DNA from: Gonatopus flavifemur
Lineage: Eukaryota > Arthropoda > Insecta > Hymenoptera > Dryinidae
Direction: 5' to 3'
DNA length: 64,000 nt
Assembly: GCA_018340375.1 (NCBI GenBank)
Contig: JAFFJZ010000007.1
Coordinates: 25,394,001 to 25,458,000, forward strand
Below, one piece after another: positions 11,686 through 24,078 of the stretch (the stretch's first letter is position 1; the number at the start of each line of letters is the position of its first letter). Made by a program: the position numbers and the translations under genes. Under the pieces are notes generated by a model, which was not told where the DNA came from, did not search any database, and saw nothing but the letters and a program-made list of their open reading frames with translations.

Positions 11686-12099
11686 AAGTGTATATGTGGG
11701 GTACCTCGTTCGATTTCCTATGGACCAGTATGTGAGAATAATAACCAAATGAGACCTAATGAATGTTTGAATCAATCTAACATCAGTAATGAATGTGTAA
11801 AATATTGAATATTTTAACAATAATATGCCAGTGAGTAGAATTTAAGTTCGACTTTGAAAAATTTTCAACTTATGTAATTTTCTAACCTCAATACTGTTGG
11901 ATTACGTGTATACGAAACGTATTGTAAGAGCTTGGAAAATTTTACAATAACATTATTGTACTTACCTCCGGTAAAGAATTCATCCCGCAGTGTGGACAGA
12001 AGGAATTTTTTTATTTGAATTATATATTTCTCACGTCGTCACTCAAAAGACGTTGAGTTTTCAAATAATTTTGAAGCGTCGATTGAATATAAATAAACT

Positions 12100-12300
12100 T
12101 GGATATTTCACTTTAAGAAAAGTGATGGTATTTCAATCTTCAAACGGGTGAAGTATGAATCACTCTTTAATTACGAGTGAAAAGATTCACTCTATTAGAA
12201 TGATTTTATCACTCTTAAAGAATGAAAGCACAATCCAGCCCAAATTGGGATTGGGAATTTTACTCTTCGAAATTTAGTGAGTTCGCAGTACTTTTTTCAA
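12100..12300. repeat. Degraded AGAGTGA-motif MITE
   Basis: It contains several ATCACTCTT, GAGTGAAAAG and TTCACTCTATTAGA words characteristic of the elements at 7337, 8371 and 28,125. The termini are eroded, so the limits are approximate. Confidence 0.4.
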
Positions 12301-12952
12301 GCGACGTTGTCGGTTCCAAAGAGTTGATTTGAAAAGCTAAATATGACGATCGTTCAACAGATTTTTCCGTGGGTTTGAATCCTCGTTTTGTTTCTACAAA
12401 CGATTCAAACTTCAGCAACAAGGATACATGAATATTAATTGAAAATGTCTGGTTTGCTGTGATTGGTAAACATTGTAATTTATTTCGTCGCTAATACCTC
12501 ATGAAAGATTCGGTTTTAAACCAAGCTCACGTGCGATGAACATCGCCTGTCATTGCCTGCACATGTCTACAACCCGCATACATGTGAGAGCGGGATGGTT
12601 ATGTTGAATTGTTTTCTGCGGTGGTGTGTCCGCGAGAGTCGCGTACCTTTTTTTCATGAATTTCAACTGAGAGGAAATCGGACGGATGTGATATAAACTG
12701 AAGCTTTAAACAGTCAAATTTACTGGAACGATCATTAACTACTATCTACTCCGATAATCGATAACTCTGCAAAATCTGATGCTGGAATAGAATGGGATTT
12801 GGTGACTATGCTAGCGAAATGAATCAATGAGAATAAATATTGGATAATGAGAAATCGAAAACTCGTTCAGAGTCTGTTATTTCACTCGATAAGCCTATTA
12901 GATGTACTGATTTTTTTCCACTTTAAAAACCAACCAATTTTCTGGTAACGTG

Positions 12953-13199
12953 CATTGAGAGAAAGGTACCTAGTTGGGACAACTAAATGTTAGTTGCCGC
13001 AGCTAGATTTTTATTTACGCCAGCTAGACTCTAGTTGTCTTAAGTATGAATGGAATGGTTTATTCAATGGGAATAAAAAATATAGTTGTGACAAATAAAA
13101 TTTAGCTAGCACAACTAAATTTTTATTCACAGTTACTAAATTTCCTAGCTGTCGAATAATTATTCACGCAGTTCAGTATTGAAAGTTTATTTTTTCACA
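12953..13199. mobile_element. MITE, CATTGAGAGAAAGG family, copy 1
   Basis: The left end CATTGAGAGAAAGG is identical to that at 21,221. The interiors of both copies share iterated AGCTAAATTT/AAATTTAGCT words and the block ATTTTTATTCACAG followed by CTAAATTTCCTAGCTGTC. The right end here is degraded. Non-coding, TIR-type. Confidence 0.6.
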
Positions 13200-16100
13200 T
13201 GGTATTTCAATCGTTGAATTCAAATTTCTCAAATGATTACTCATTTCAAATAAATCCTTAAAACCTTTAAAGAAAATTTCGAATATTGAAAATATCTAAA
13301 AGTTAATGGAAGAAAGAAAGGAAAATTCCTCGATAAGATTATTAATAAAAGCATACAAAGAGGAGTGATTCGATAATACGTTTTCGATTATCATTCAGTT
13401 TTGATAAAAAACAATATGTTTCACATCGAGAACGTCTTTTCTTTTTTATGAATTGCATACATTTGATATCTTTGGGTGCTTTCAAAGCGCGGTTACTGGC
13501 ATTTTCAATATCCTCTGTCAGCGTCAGGACGACGTTGGTCTAGAAAAAATAAAGCCCCACAACTTATACAATCAAATTTCTCTCTACATCCAGTTTTTCT
13601 TCCATTAAGAACGTCATTTTTCCAATATATTGATTATTCAGTTCGTTGAAGCTTATCACTTATCGCAAACGTTGGATCTTGACAGCACTTGCTGCATACA
13701 ATTTATATTTTATGAATTGATTATGAAATTGGAACGTAGAAGCAAGACATTTATTGAACCTTTCCATTCATTCATTTTACGGTTTCAAAGCGTCACTGAA
13801 AAGTGCATCACGTAAATGGGGATTACACGTGAATTCGCTGTATCGACGATATCGATACCCGTACTTGTAAATTTACCATAGAATATTATGAATTGTTCAA
13901 AGTAACAACAACGCATGCGTGTAATTGCATTATACAATACATTGTCGCAATTGCACCAGCGAGTAGTGATGTGCCAAGGTCATTTTGTGCCCATAGACAT
14001 CCGACCTCGAGAACTTTGCGAATGCTCGTTACAGACTGTATAACCAAGTTTTAGTAGCCACGTAATAGTGTCACACCCCCGTGGTTCGTTAACGATATAA
14101 AGGCCAAGTACACAAACAGCCATGGTACGTGTGCACCCATTGGACGACAGCTTTGTAGTTACCCTTTGATTCCCATGTGTATCTTTGACACTTCTTCCCT
14201 GATTCTATTCCCTTTTTTATGTGTTTTTTTTTTCCATCTGTACCGTTTCTCTCTTCTTCATTCATATCACGGTCGAACATTTGTATCTCAGGAGAGGTGT
14301 TTAATTTAAATTACAGAGCATGATTATGAATGAATTAATACGTAATTCCTACAATTTTGTAATGTGTTCTCGCATTAGGATAATTAATATATTGAAGTTT
14401 CCTTGGCGCATTTATTTACATAATTTTCTATCACAAAAATTACTTAGTACACAGGGAGGATTTTATACTTCAAATTAATTCAACAATACACATTGTTAGA
14501 AATTTATCAACATTTCATGCATTTTTCAAGCACTCTTGTGAATGAAATTTCCAATTCCATGGTAATTGAATGAAAAATTCATTTACACGCGACTGAATTC
14601 GAAAATTTTCGCTACATTGCATCACACATTAACGTATAATTCAGATGTGGATGAATTGTTCAAATGTCAATGGGAATTAAATTAGAAATTCCTCACAGTA
14701 CAGCAATTGATTTCGAAATTAAATTGCTGTGAGAATCAATTCATTGAGGAATACTTCATTCGGTTTTAATTCGTAGCTCAGAGTTCATGACTGAAAACAC
14801 CTGCTAGGAATTTTCACGTTTATTCGTTGATAGATGTTCGACGTTTTTCACTTAGACGAAACTATGTGAATATTTACCGTGAAAAACCTTACGGTTTCTA
14901 GAACTTGCAACTTTATCTCATCCGAGTTATTCCTTTTTTACTTCTTCTTCCTACTTCCACAGTGAATTGGAGTGTTCGATTTCGTTAATCTAAGTTCACT
15001 TGGACAAACTCCACCGGGAATCAATTTTATTTTATCGACGAATTCGTGGTTTGAGCAAGGGCTCAGATTAGATAGGAAACGTAATTCTCGAATTGACACA
15101 TCTCTGAAACGATATTTAGCTTCTCTTTCGTTTTTTCGTCCTTCGCTATGAAGAGAGGCAAATTTTGTCGATGTAGAAACAGGTTAACAATGATTCGAAT
15201 TTGAGATTCACAAGAAGATGTATTATTATTTACTCTTATATATGAAGGAAACAGTTTATAATCCGAATTCATTCTACAGTTCACAAAATTCATTTAAAGT
15301 ATAAAGCTCATCGAAACCTCATATTTACTCAGCTGAAATCCTCAAGAGATCTGTGGTTAACTATAGTTGGTGGATTTCAAGTGGCATCCTAGTAAATTCA
15401 GGAAACTGCAGTTATATTTACGGAACTTGGTACGTACATTACATCGAAAATATGATACAGTATGAAGTATGTTGTTACTCTCTTCATTCCTCTGAGACCA
15501 CACTCAAGTATGAATTATGCTGCTTCATTCGTACAACCAAAGTTGAGATGTGAGTTTTATTAGAATTATATTTTTCAATGAAATCATTTTTCATATTCCT
15601 TGAAAATTTCTTTTATATATATTCTTGATATTCTTAATCTTCCAGCAACTCACGTTGCTTCGCCTTATGCATAACATAAATTATTCGAAGCGCTGTATAA
15701 TTATGTTTCTCTGGAATTTCTTATTTAACCGATATGTTTGTGAGATGTAATTAATAAATCTCATATTCTCATAATGTTTTTTGAAATGTAGTGTAAACCC
15801 ATGAAACGTTCAAACAGGCAAAGTTCTTGTTCTCGTTTAATCGATCAACTGTAACTGTTCGGTCTCGTGACAAGTTAGGTCATCATCGTCTGTTAGCGCT
15901 GAGTTAGGTATTTAGCTGTCAAACATGAATGATGTGATAATCATAAAACTTCATTATTAAACACATTGAATGAGAGCGATGAATAAATCAGTTCCACGAA
16001 CGTTATTCCTCATGAGTTTAAGTTCCGACACAGATAATGCATTTAATGAACGTTTGGAATCTTCCGACGTCTTCTGAATAAGTTTTAATTATCTCCCTCA

Positions 16101-17797
16101 ACAGTTTGGGATATCTAATGGGTGTCTGAAAACAAGGATGTCCACAGAGGGGTTTATAACGCAGATCTATCATTGATGAAGATTTATTCATTTATTTTTC
16201 ATTTAACATTTAGGTAAATGGATTTTATTATCGGATATAATTTTTTTTTAAGTACGAATTACTCAGATACTCTAGGGAATTTGATAAAACAAATTTGTTT
16301 TTCAGACACAAAACCTATTGCTTGCATAACATTTCATATGAGGAATACATTTGTTTAAACTTCAATTCTTATCAAACACGTTTCAATCAGTTTGTACATT
16401 ATCTTTTTCTAAAAACAGTGAATTGAAAGATTTCAACATTGATTTATCAATATAATTTTGAAGGATTTTCATCCCTCTCAAAGCTAATAAATGTTTTTTG
16501 TTTGAAAGAAAGTGCAATCTAGTGGAAATCAATTCCCGATGAATGAAATTTTCCATGAAAGAATTATTGAACTCAATGCAAGCCAAAAGGCTCTGTTCCT
16601 GACTGCTAAGCGAAGCGAAGCAATCGAACCCCCTCAAAATTTGCATCGCTCATTTTGAAAAGATGATTCACAACATATACTCGCTTCGCTCGTATTCAAA
16701 AGGACGGTATCAATCGTCTTTTGGAATTACCCGTATAGAAATTCCAGTCGAATGCTGACACATGAGTCGTTTGAATAATTGATCGAGTACCGGTCGGTGA
16801 ATAGGACTGGTCCAAGATCGGACCGACGGAAAACAACATTGGATGAGTACCAATTTATTGTTAAACTCGACGGACGGTGATTCAATAGGATCAATAGATC
16901 GGCTGTTCTGATCTCATGTATAAATAGTATTTTATGTCATATTATTCTATGAATTGTTAAGGAGAATTATTGTCGAAAAATTACAATATCGAACCAATTT
17001 TGCAAGATTCGTTATTTATTTCTTTTTGAATCAACAAATGAATGTTGATATAATATTTTTATGGGAAAATCAATGACTTCAGAGGAAAATTGTCCCTAAC
17101 ACGAAAAGTTTCAAATTTGACTACGAATATGTTCCTGTATGAAACATTTCTTTGATTACTCAATTGTTAATTTAAATATAATTATTATAATACATTTGGA
17201 GGAATATGAAGATAATTCTAATACATTTATATCTCAGAAAAGGGTTATGTTTTTTGAATCGAAGAATTCGAATATCATAAAATTTTTGCAAGATTCCTCA
17301 TCGATGTTCTTTTTCTTTTTCATAAATAATTCATTTCTTTGAATTATTAGGTTGTTCAAATTAATTTCCAAATATCAATTTGATAGGAAAATTGTTCGGA
17401 AAAACAAAATTTCTTATCCTGCGATGAATAATTTCTTGTTTTAATGAATACAATAATTCAAAATAAAAGACGTCTTTCCGATGAGGGAATCTCGAAATAT
17501 ATTTGAAGAATCAGTAGATTCAAGATTTCGATGTTTCCCAGCTAGAAATTACTTTTTCTCCAAATTGAACCATCAAACTTACTTGCGTTAACTTGCCCCG
17601 GGGCAGGGCTTAAGATATGCCAAAGAGACACAGTTCTAGCAGGGTTCGGCTAAGTTCTAGCTCTTCCCCAGGAAACCGCAGATGAGAAAAATGCCATAAT
17701 AGTTCAATATTTTTCAATAAACATCTATAATAAAAATTTTTCATTTAAACACAGAGGAAAAAGTATTGCTGGAATCACAAACTGGTTAGTTATCATA
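13200..17797. other. Gene-less AT-rich stretch
   Basis: No protein family is recognisable. Small structures are an imperfect hairpin at about 14,693-14,733 (CACAGTACAGCAATT against AATTGCTGTG) and a GC-richer patch at about 17,590-17,690 holding the palindrome TTGCCCCGGGGCAGGG. Some MITE relics may be hidden here. Confidence 0.45.
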
Positions 17798-19160
17798 GGG
17801 GAGAGTTGCGTATATCGTACCGCTCCGATATCTCAGAAGGTAATGGTGATTAATTCCATATAGCGACGAAAACGTGAACTGCATCACCTCTTAGCACTTC
17901 TCATCGAAACCCGTCGCTATTAAGTGCGTATTGTATTCATAGTGGTGAATTGTAGGAAATTCGATGTGTTCATGTAAAATTCAAGTTCCGTGTCTAAGGG
18001 AATAGTATGAAACAAGGTAAGAATGAACGTTTTAGAGAATTTGTTTCTCAAATGATGTCCTTTCAACTATCTTTTGATATATTGAAAGTTCATGAACGAT
18101 CGTCTTGAGGTCACGTTCCTCTTGTTTGTTTTCTTCAAATCACAGTTGCCTATATCGTACCACCATGTTGTTTCCTAAATCGTACCGACACAATTTCGGA
18201 TATTATTTTTATACGTTGAATTCATTTATAAAATTGCAATTTTTCCGTGCATAAATAACGTATTTTTGATCAACCCTATTGCAGAATGAGTGGCAAGAGG
18301 CAATACGGGGATTGGACATCAGATGAAATGTCCATGGCAATATCGGCGTACCGAAATGGAGACAGTGGTTTCAATGAACGTTGTCGACAATACAACATAC
18401 CAAAACCTACCTTCAAGAGGCACTTAGAGTCTCGTAATATTTTAGCAAATGAACAAATCAAAAGTTCTGGAAAACCCACCGTTTCATCTCCAGGAATAGA
18501 AGCAGAACTGGTTAGTCATATTCTGAAACTTGAAACGTGTATGTTTGGATTAACAATCAATGGAATCCGCCGCTTGGCATTTGAGATAGCAGGAAAAAAT
18601 GAAATCCCTCATATTTTATAATAAGGGCTGGGAAAAAAATTTTTTTGTTCCGAGTGCCAATAAGGATACAATAGAAATACACCAATGGAATACACAAGAT
18701 TTATTTCTATTTCCTATGATTCCTCATTGTCTTGAGCTATTTCACAGTTTAGCTCATCACTTTTGTTGAAATAAATGCATTTAAATATGTTATAATAAAG
18801 ATAATTTTCTCAGCTTGTATTCAAATAAAATAAGAAATTGTTTCAATCATAAATTCTAAAACTGTTTTATGGATCTGCTTTAGTAACCCTGTGTTTTTTT
18901 TTTCAATATTGAGTACCTGGTACGATTTAGGAAATCGGTGGTACGATTTAGGATACCAGTTTCCTAAATCGTACCATTTGCAAGGTTTGCGAAATTGTTT
19001 TTTTACTTAGAAATCGCTTGGTATTCACGATCCAGAAAAATATATTACATTCGGAATAAACTCCTTTACTTCATGACATATTCCATATTTTTTTACCATG
19101 TGATGGGACTTGTCAAAAAAATTAAATGTTGAAAGTGAAACGATATAGGCTACTCTCCCC
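17798..19160. mobile_element. pogo/Tigger-type DNA transposon, internally deleted
   Basis: Inverted ends GGGGAGAGTTGCGTATATCG (left) and, reverse complemented, GGGGAGAGTAGCCTATATCG (right) are flanked by TA at 17,796-17,797 and 19,161-19,162. At 1363 bp it is shorter than autonomous pogo elements. It encloses one ORF (18,286-18,621) that matches only the N-terminal, DNA-binding part of a pogo/Tigger transposase; the DDE catalytic half is missing. The core of the TIR, CCTAWATCGTACC, recurs at 17,811, 18,149, 18,174, 18,919 (inverted), 18,940 (inverted), 18,963 and 19,137 (inverted, degenerate). It is therefore a non-autonomous derivative that keeps a potential DNA-binding product and an array of its likely sites. 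Confidence 0.75.
18286..18621 (+). CDS. Truncated pogo/Tigger transposase, DNA-binding part only
   Basis: The 111-residue ORF starts MSGKRQYGDWTSDEM. Residues about 8-46 resemble a pipsqueak-type helix-turn-helix, with the RCRQYNIPKPTFKRHL signature typical of pogo/Tigger-derived proteins. Residues about 70-108 (ELVSHILKLE..., FGLTINGIRRLAFEIA) match the start of the CENP-B-like HTH segment that normally follows. The frame then stops at tandem TAA codons just after EIPHIL, where the family normally runs on into the DDE endonuclease domain, so no catalytic residue is present. A pyrimidine-rich tract ending TATTGCAG lies directly upstream of the ATG and could be a splice acceptor from a lost 5' exon. 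If translated, the product could bind the element's repeated CCTAAATCGTACC motif and act as a repressor or titrator; that is inference. Family assignment is from recognisable motifs, not a search. Confidence 0.7.
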   Translation: MSGKRQYGDWTSDEMSMAISAYRNGDSGFNERCRQYNIPKPTFKRHLESRNILANEQIKSSGKPTVSSPGIEAELVSHILKLETCMFGLTINGIRRLAFEIAGKNEIPHIL

Positions 19161-19162
19161 TA

Positions 19163-20634
19163 ATGTCTACGAAAAAAATTGCCAAAGGAGAAAGGAAAAT
19201 GATTGACGCAACTAAATTTTGTTGCTGACATGAACAAATTTGTTAACAGAACTAACGTCTCAGCTGTTGGAGGCAATATTTTTGCAAGCATAATAGATCT
19301 TTTTCGTAGACACACAGTAAACTTTCAAACTGCTCGAATCACGTCCGACAATTCGCCAAATTCCCGGACAAATCGAGAAATGCCTATGAATCTCTAGGAA
19401 AATCCGAGTTTTACCTAAAATTTTAGATATTTGCCGAATTGCCTAGGTGATTCGCAAAATGCCTGGATTTCGGGTTTAGCTGGTAACATATATACTCGCA
19501 TACATCCAGTGTTTCTTTGTTTGATACTCTTCATTGAGTTTGATATATTCATGGATATTACGGTCCAGCCAAAGTAGGATCATCCTGGTCTCATGTGGAT
19601 GGATACTATCCAGCATGGTGCTACCTGCTATGCATCGACCATAACCGAATTCCTCCTGGTCTTCTCCAGTAGACAGAATAACAGTTTCTCTCGACACCAG
19701 TCAGTTTTTGTCTAATTCAATCAGTCAAAAACTTTAGCTAAAAAAACATGAATGTCACTCAGTTGAAGATTAGTTTGCTCACCAGAAATGCCCTAGCGAG
19801 AAATGTGACTATTTTGCATCTCAGGTGTCCTACCTTGAGCTGAATTGATGCAATCTGGGTTAAGTCAGGACCTTTGATCCAATTTGGAGGAAGGATGATT
19901 TCTAGCTAGGATGTACACACTGTGAGAAATTTCTATGGAAAACTTCACATAAATGTCCGGAAGTAATTAACACATACATGCGTTAGGAGTTTTCCATATT
20001 TTACCGGGAATTTGCTGGGGAATGAGGGTAAGAATCCCATAAAGTTTGGAATTTTCAGTTAAATTTATGGGAAATTTCATATACATTTATCGGAAATTGA
20101 TTTCCTATCGCTTGATTGGAATACGCGGCTGCGTATAGGAAAATTCCGATTATTTTTTACCGCGTACTTTAAACCAACTTAGAAGCATTGGCCATCAAAA
20201 CTGAACCAAAAACAGCCTTTATAAAAATCTGAAAACTGGTTAGTTACTGAATGCAGTTAACAATTACCATCCGTAATTTGCCTAGACGTTTGCGTTTGGA
20301 TTGAAACTAGACAAAACATCGCCATCATTACTGCCCTTCTAAACTGGTTGATGACTAAGCAAAATATGGTATAGTTTTTGTCCAAAAAGCAGGTGAAAAA
20401 ACCATAATCTGAACCAAAAACCAGTTTAAAAAAATGGCTGGCTCTTGACTGATAATTGTTTGTCTTTTCCATCCAGCATGGTCAAAACTAGCTGGGACCC
20501 AGCTTTGGTAATACAAATGAAAATTATAGCATCAGGTCACATCGCCCTAACAGCACAAGACATCCAGTGGACATCAGAAGCTGTTCAATAGACGCTTCTA
20601 GGTGTTTATTGAGTGATCAGAAGTCCGACACATG
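19163..20634. other. Unassigned stretch, probable old MITE remains
   Basis: No gene is recognisable. The phrase AACTGGTTAGTTA occurs at 20,233 and also just left of the pogo element at 17,781. The stretch 20,160-20,510 has several AAACTGGTT/AACCAGTTT words in both orientations, which hints at another motif-iterated element without clear ends. Confidence 0.35.
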
Positions 20635-20866
20635 CACGGAAAAAAAATCGTGGATCTTTTACATAAAAGGTTCAGAGCGAATAACCCATGGCAACGACCA
20701 AGCGTTCACAGCACGGAGTTCATGCTTTAAACGCAAGTCACCGTGGGAAAATGCATGGAGGTTTGGCATTTGGGGCATGAACTTGGTGCTATAAACACTT
20801 GGTCGTTGTCATGGGTTATTCACGCAGAACCCTTCATGTAAAAAACCCACGATTTTTCTTTCCGTG
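20635..20866. mobile_element. Foldback MITE with about 95-bp arms
   Basis: The left arm starts CACGGAAAAAAAATCGTGGA and the right arm, inverted, CACGGAAAGAAAAATCGTGG. Pairing continues through AATAACCCATG, CAACGACCAAG and AGTTCATGC on both sides, leaving a loop of only a few tens of bases. The flanking dinucleotide is TG on both sides rather than the usual TA. The open frame that crosses it is a by-product of the palindrome. Confidence 0.7.
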
Positions 20867-21220
20867 TGGTCTATTCTTATATTTTTAGGGGTATAGTTTT
20901 TTTGGCCAAATTCCGTACTCGAATCACGAAGAAAGCATTATTATTCCATGTTATATTTATCATCTTCACATGGGATGCCTGAAAACCCTTAGAATCCGTG
21001 ATATATACGAATCTATGAACGTCGAAATCATGCAACTCACATCCGTCATAGTAGATTCGTGATCTGGAATTTTGTGATTTTTACATCATATTCGGATTTA
21101 GCGTTCTCGTAAAATGCCTAAAAATGCCATGATTCGTACGAATGGATCGATGAATGTAAAAATTATCCAATTAACGTCTGCCATATTAGCTCTGTTGTTT
21201 TAAATCGAATGGCCAGATCG

Positions 21221-21432
21221 CATTGAGAGAAAGGCTTTAGTTGTGCCAGCTAAATTTCAGTTGGCGTCAATAAAAGTCTAGTCATCTGAAATACGGATAA
21301 AACACTTTATCAAATGAAGATAAAAAATTTAGCTTCGACAGACAAAATTTATTCGCTTCGATTGAATTTTTATTCACAGTAGCTAAATTTCCTAGCTGTC
21401 TAATATTCAACTAAACCTTTTTTTTCTCAGTG
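21221..21432. mobile_element. MITE, CATTGAGAGAAAGG family, copy 2
   Basis: The ends are CATTGAGAGAAAGG and, inverted, CACTGAGAAAAAAAAGG. The interior blocks (AGCTAAATTT, TTTTTATTCACAGTAGC, AAATTTCCTAGCTGTC) match copy 1 at 12,953. Non-coding. Confidence 0.65.
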
Positions 21433-22599
21433 CGAATAATCGGTTGGGTGCGTGATTTTTCATCAGGTGCACCTGAAAGTAGGCAACGGTTGCTGATCTC
21501 GTTGGAGAACTTCCATCATAAACTAAAGTAAATCACGATAGTAAAAAAAAAACTTCCAGTGCGAAAGTTGTGGCAAATATACTCAATAACGTTTTGATCA
21601 ATTCAGTATTGTAGATTAGAAATTATAGCATATTCAATGGAAAAAAGTGACATGCATGCATCGATCCAATTCAGTCGATGTAATCAATTCTATCGACAAG
21701 AGGACATAGAGAAAACTTTGTTACCATTATAGAATAAACACCGGAATTCTGAAAATCTGTTGAAAAGAGATTGTAAATGCAATGAAAACCTATATCGTCC
21801 TAACGACCCTCTTCAAGTGCACGAAACTATGAATTCGGGAGAGCATATTAATTAGAACGATTGATAGCAAACATCTACAGCTGTGGAAAGACGATAACGG
21901 AAATTCCTATGCATCTTTAGTGACCCGGAAAAGTTGTTACATCTCAATGGAGATGTCTTACCTCACTTCCAATCCGTTATCGAATAGTTTGGATGTTGAA
22001 AGATTCTGAAAATGATAATTTCAGCTATTCAAAAGATAGTTCAATTAATAATTTGATTTTTCCAATTCTATTTACAATGAAGTATAAAGGGAGCATTATA
22101 TGAATTGATTATTTCTTGGATAGAAAAATGTGAACCTTGTATGTAGGAGTGGCAGTGCAGATATATCAATTCCGTGGAAGAACAGTCGGTCCTGATTTCC
22201 ATGAATACACGGAAAAAAATGAATTCGCAGTGACAGCAAAAACTTGTGTGCTGAGTGCATTGCGCTACTGCAGCTATCATTGTAGCTATATGTACTAACA
22301 TAGCTTTTGTGCACCGACAAAAAATCATCGCAGAAGAAATGTTGCTAGTGGAGCGATTTTTGTAGCTGTAGTACATACCCAAAGAGAATAAGATGGCCGC
22401 TAAACATTCAATGTGAATTCAATGAACATTTGACAAACGCATAGACATTTTGAGGTTCAAAAAATGTTCAACAACCCTAATAACGAAATATTCAACCTCT
22501 AGAATAATTATTTGTTTACATGCAGTTTTGCAAAATTGAATTTGAAACATTCCGCTGAAGCTATATGTATTATTAGAACAAGAGAAAATTCAATCGGTA

Positions 22600-22873
22600 C
22601 CCACTGAGCATTTCCGTAAGAACCTCGTATTAATATTGTAGCAATATTGATGCGATCTTGGAAGTACCTGTTTTTCAATTCAAAAATGCAATATTACAAA
22701 AGTAACTCACAGAAATATCGTTGGAATATCACTTGACAACGTAACATCGCTGTAATTTACTTGTAATTGAATTCTGTGATATTACTGTTGTAAGTCTCAT
22801 GACAGCTACTTTCAAGATCCCATCAATATCGCTACAATATTAATGCAAGGTTCTAACAGAAATGCTCAGTGGG
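22600..22873. mobile_element. MITE with iterated CAATATTG motif
   Basis: The ends are CCCACTGAGCATTTCCGTAA and, inverted, CCCACTGAGCATTTCTGTTA, continuing to pair through AGAACCT, AATATTGTAGC and GATATTGATG. TA flanks lie at 22,598-22,599 and 22,874-22,875. The whole interior iterates AATATTG/CAATATT and GTAATAT words. It is inserted in the element at 22,208-23,129. No ORF. Confidence 0.75.
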
Positions 22874-22875
22874 TA

Positions 22876-22940
22876 GGGTGGCTCAAGCGCTAGCAGCTTG
22901 AGTTAGTAACCGAAAGATTACGGAATCGATGACCCTCCCC
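22876..22940 (+). ncRNA. Degenerate tRNA-like sequence inside a TIR element
   Basis: GGGTGGCTCAAGCGC resembles a box A, and GCTCAAG can pair with CTTGAGT across a nine-base loop like a D arm. A weak box B (CGGAATCGATGACCC) follows at tRNA spacing, then a T-rich run. It is too degenerate to be a working tRNA. Its position inside the inverted-repeat element at 22,208-23,129 is the point of interest. Confidence 0.35.
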
Positions 22941-23407
22941 TATCCAATGAATTTTTTCTTTACTCGGTTGGTTGTTCTTCTAGCGATTTTTTCAAGCTAG
23001 TCCAGCGAAACACTGATTGCAAAGAAAAATCGCTATCATAGCTATTTTTTTCGCTATCCAAATATCAACCACGAAAATTAGCTATGGCAGCTAATTTTTA
23101 GCTGCCACAGCGGATTATTTTTTCGCGTGTACGTGTAAACGCATCTTTGACAGTTGAGTACAAGGTGTGATCTTGTTTCTGTCTGAGGATGGAATAGAGT
23201 GAAAGAAAGAAAGCCTGTTGCTTAGATTCGTGTTTAGAACGACGCGGATGCTCATGAAAAAACTCACATGTACTGTTTTTACTTCCATATTCCTTAGATA
23301 AAAGGAAATGGGAGTATTGTGATAGGATCAAGAATCCGCTATGCAGAAGGGGGTATTTCGCCTTTGCCAAACGCTTTAGAACGTCGTAAAAATTCGATTC
23401 CCAAAAA

Positions 23408-23841
23408 TGTGTGTGTGTGTGTGTTCGCGTGTACAAGATTTTTTTGGCGCACGATAACTCTCCTCAGAATGCACCGATCGGAATAATTTTTTTCCAGTAT
23501 GTTTGGCTATAGGAGAGGACTCGAGGCCTATTGATTTTGGTCTCGATCGGATAACACGTTTACAAAATATTGCGGAATATGTTTTTGAAAATCGTGACTC
23601 TGCGACCGCTCATATCTCCGCTTCCTATTATCCAATTGCCATTGAATTTGTACCACGTTTTAGTTATGATTCGACAGTGCTTCCATACGAGTTTCATCCC
23701 ACTTGGGTGAAAACTGTAAACAAATTTTCTTTGAGATCCACATTATTGGACGATGTTTTGGAAGCGTGCCTTTTATCATCCGAATTTTGTGGAATTTTGG
23801 GTATATTTGATTTGCGGGGTGGTGATTTGGTGATATAAATT
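23408..23841 (+). other. TG microsatellite followed by an unassigned 111-codon frame
   Basis: A (TG)n run at 23,408-23,424 precedes CGCACGATAACTCTCCTCAG and a frame from 23,503 to 23,838. The predicted product has no motif I recognise, and an overlapping antisense frame is also open (23,660-23,965). The microsatellite-plus-GATAACTC arrangement looks more like a dispersed repeat than an exon. I do not assign a function. Confidence 0.25.
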
Positions 23842-24078
23842 TCAAGTCAATCGGAACGGAGGGAATGAAAAGGTGAGCACTAAGGTTTGGAACAACTTTT
23901 GAACATTTCGCGAATACCGTTCTCATGCAGATATCTTTCAATCCTATCCTCCAATCGTTATGCAATTTTTACCTCAGTTTCATGCAATGATAATTGCGCT
24001 TTCTCATAAGTTTCAACCTGATCCTTACAGAAGAATGGGAGGAGAAGAGGAAAGATTTGAAGGAGAATTATATGGCTA

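Larger units (their letters stand above)
22208..23129. mobile_element. Composite TIR element with a nested MITE and a tRNA-like module
   Basis: The left end CACGGAAAAAAATGAATTCG plus CAGTGACAGC pairs with the right end, which in reverse complement reads CACGCGAAAAAATAATCCGC then TGTGGCAGC. Both ends are flanked by TA (22,206-22,207 and 23,130-23,131). The interior uses AGCTA/TAGCT and GCTGnnACAGC palindromes. A complete second MITE (22,600-22,873) sits at an internal TA, and a tRNA-like unit follows immediately (22,876-22,940). Without the nested copy the element is about 646 bp. It belongs to the family seen at 6745, 39,781 and 53,671. Confidence 0.65.
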
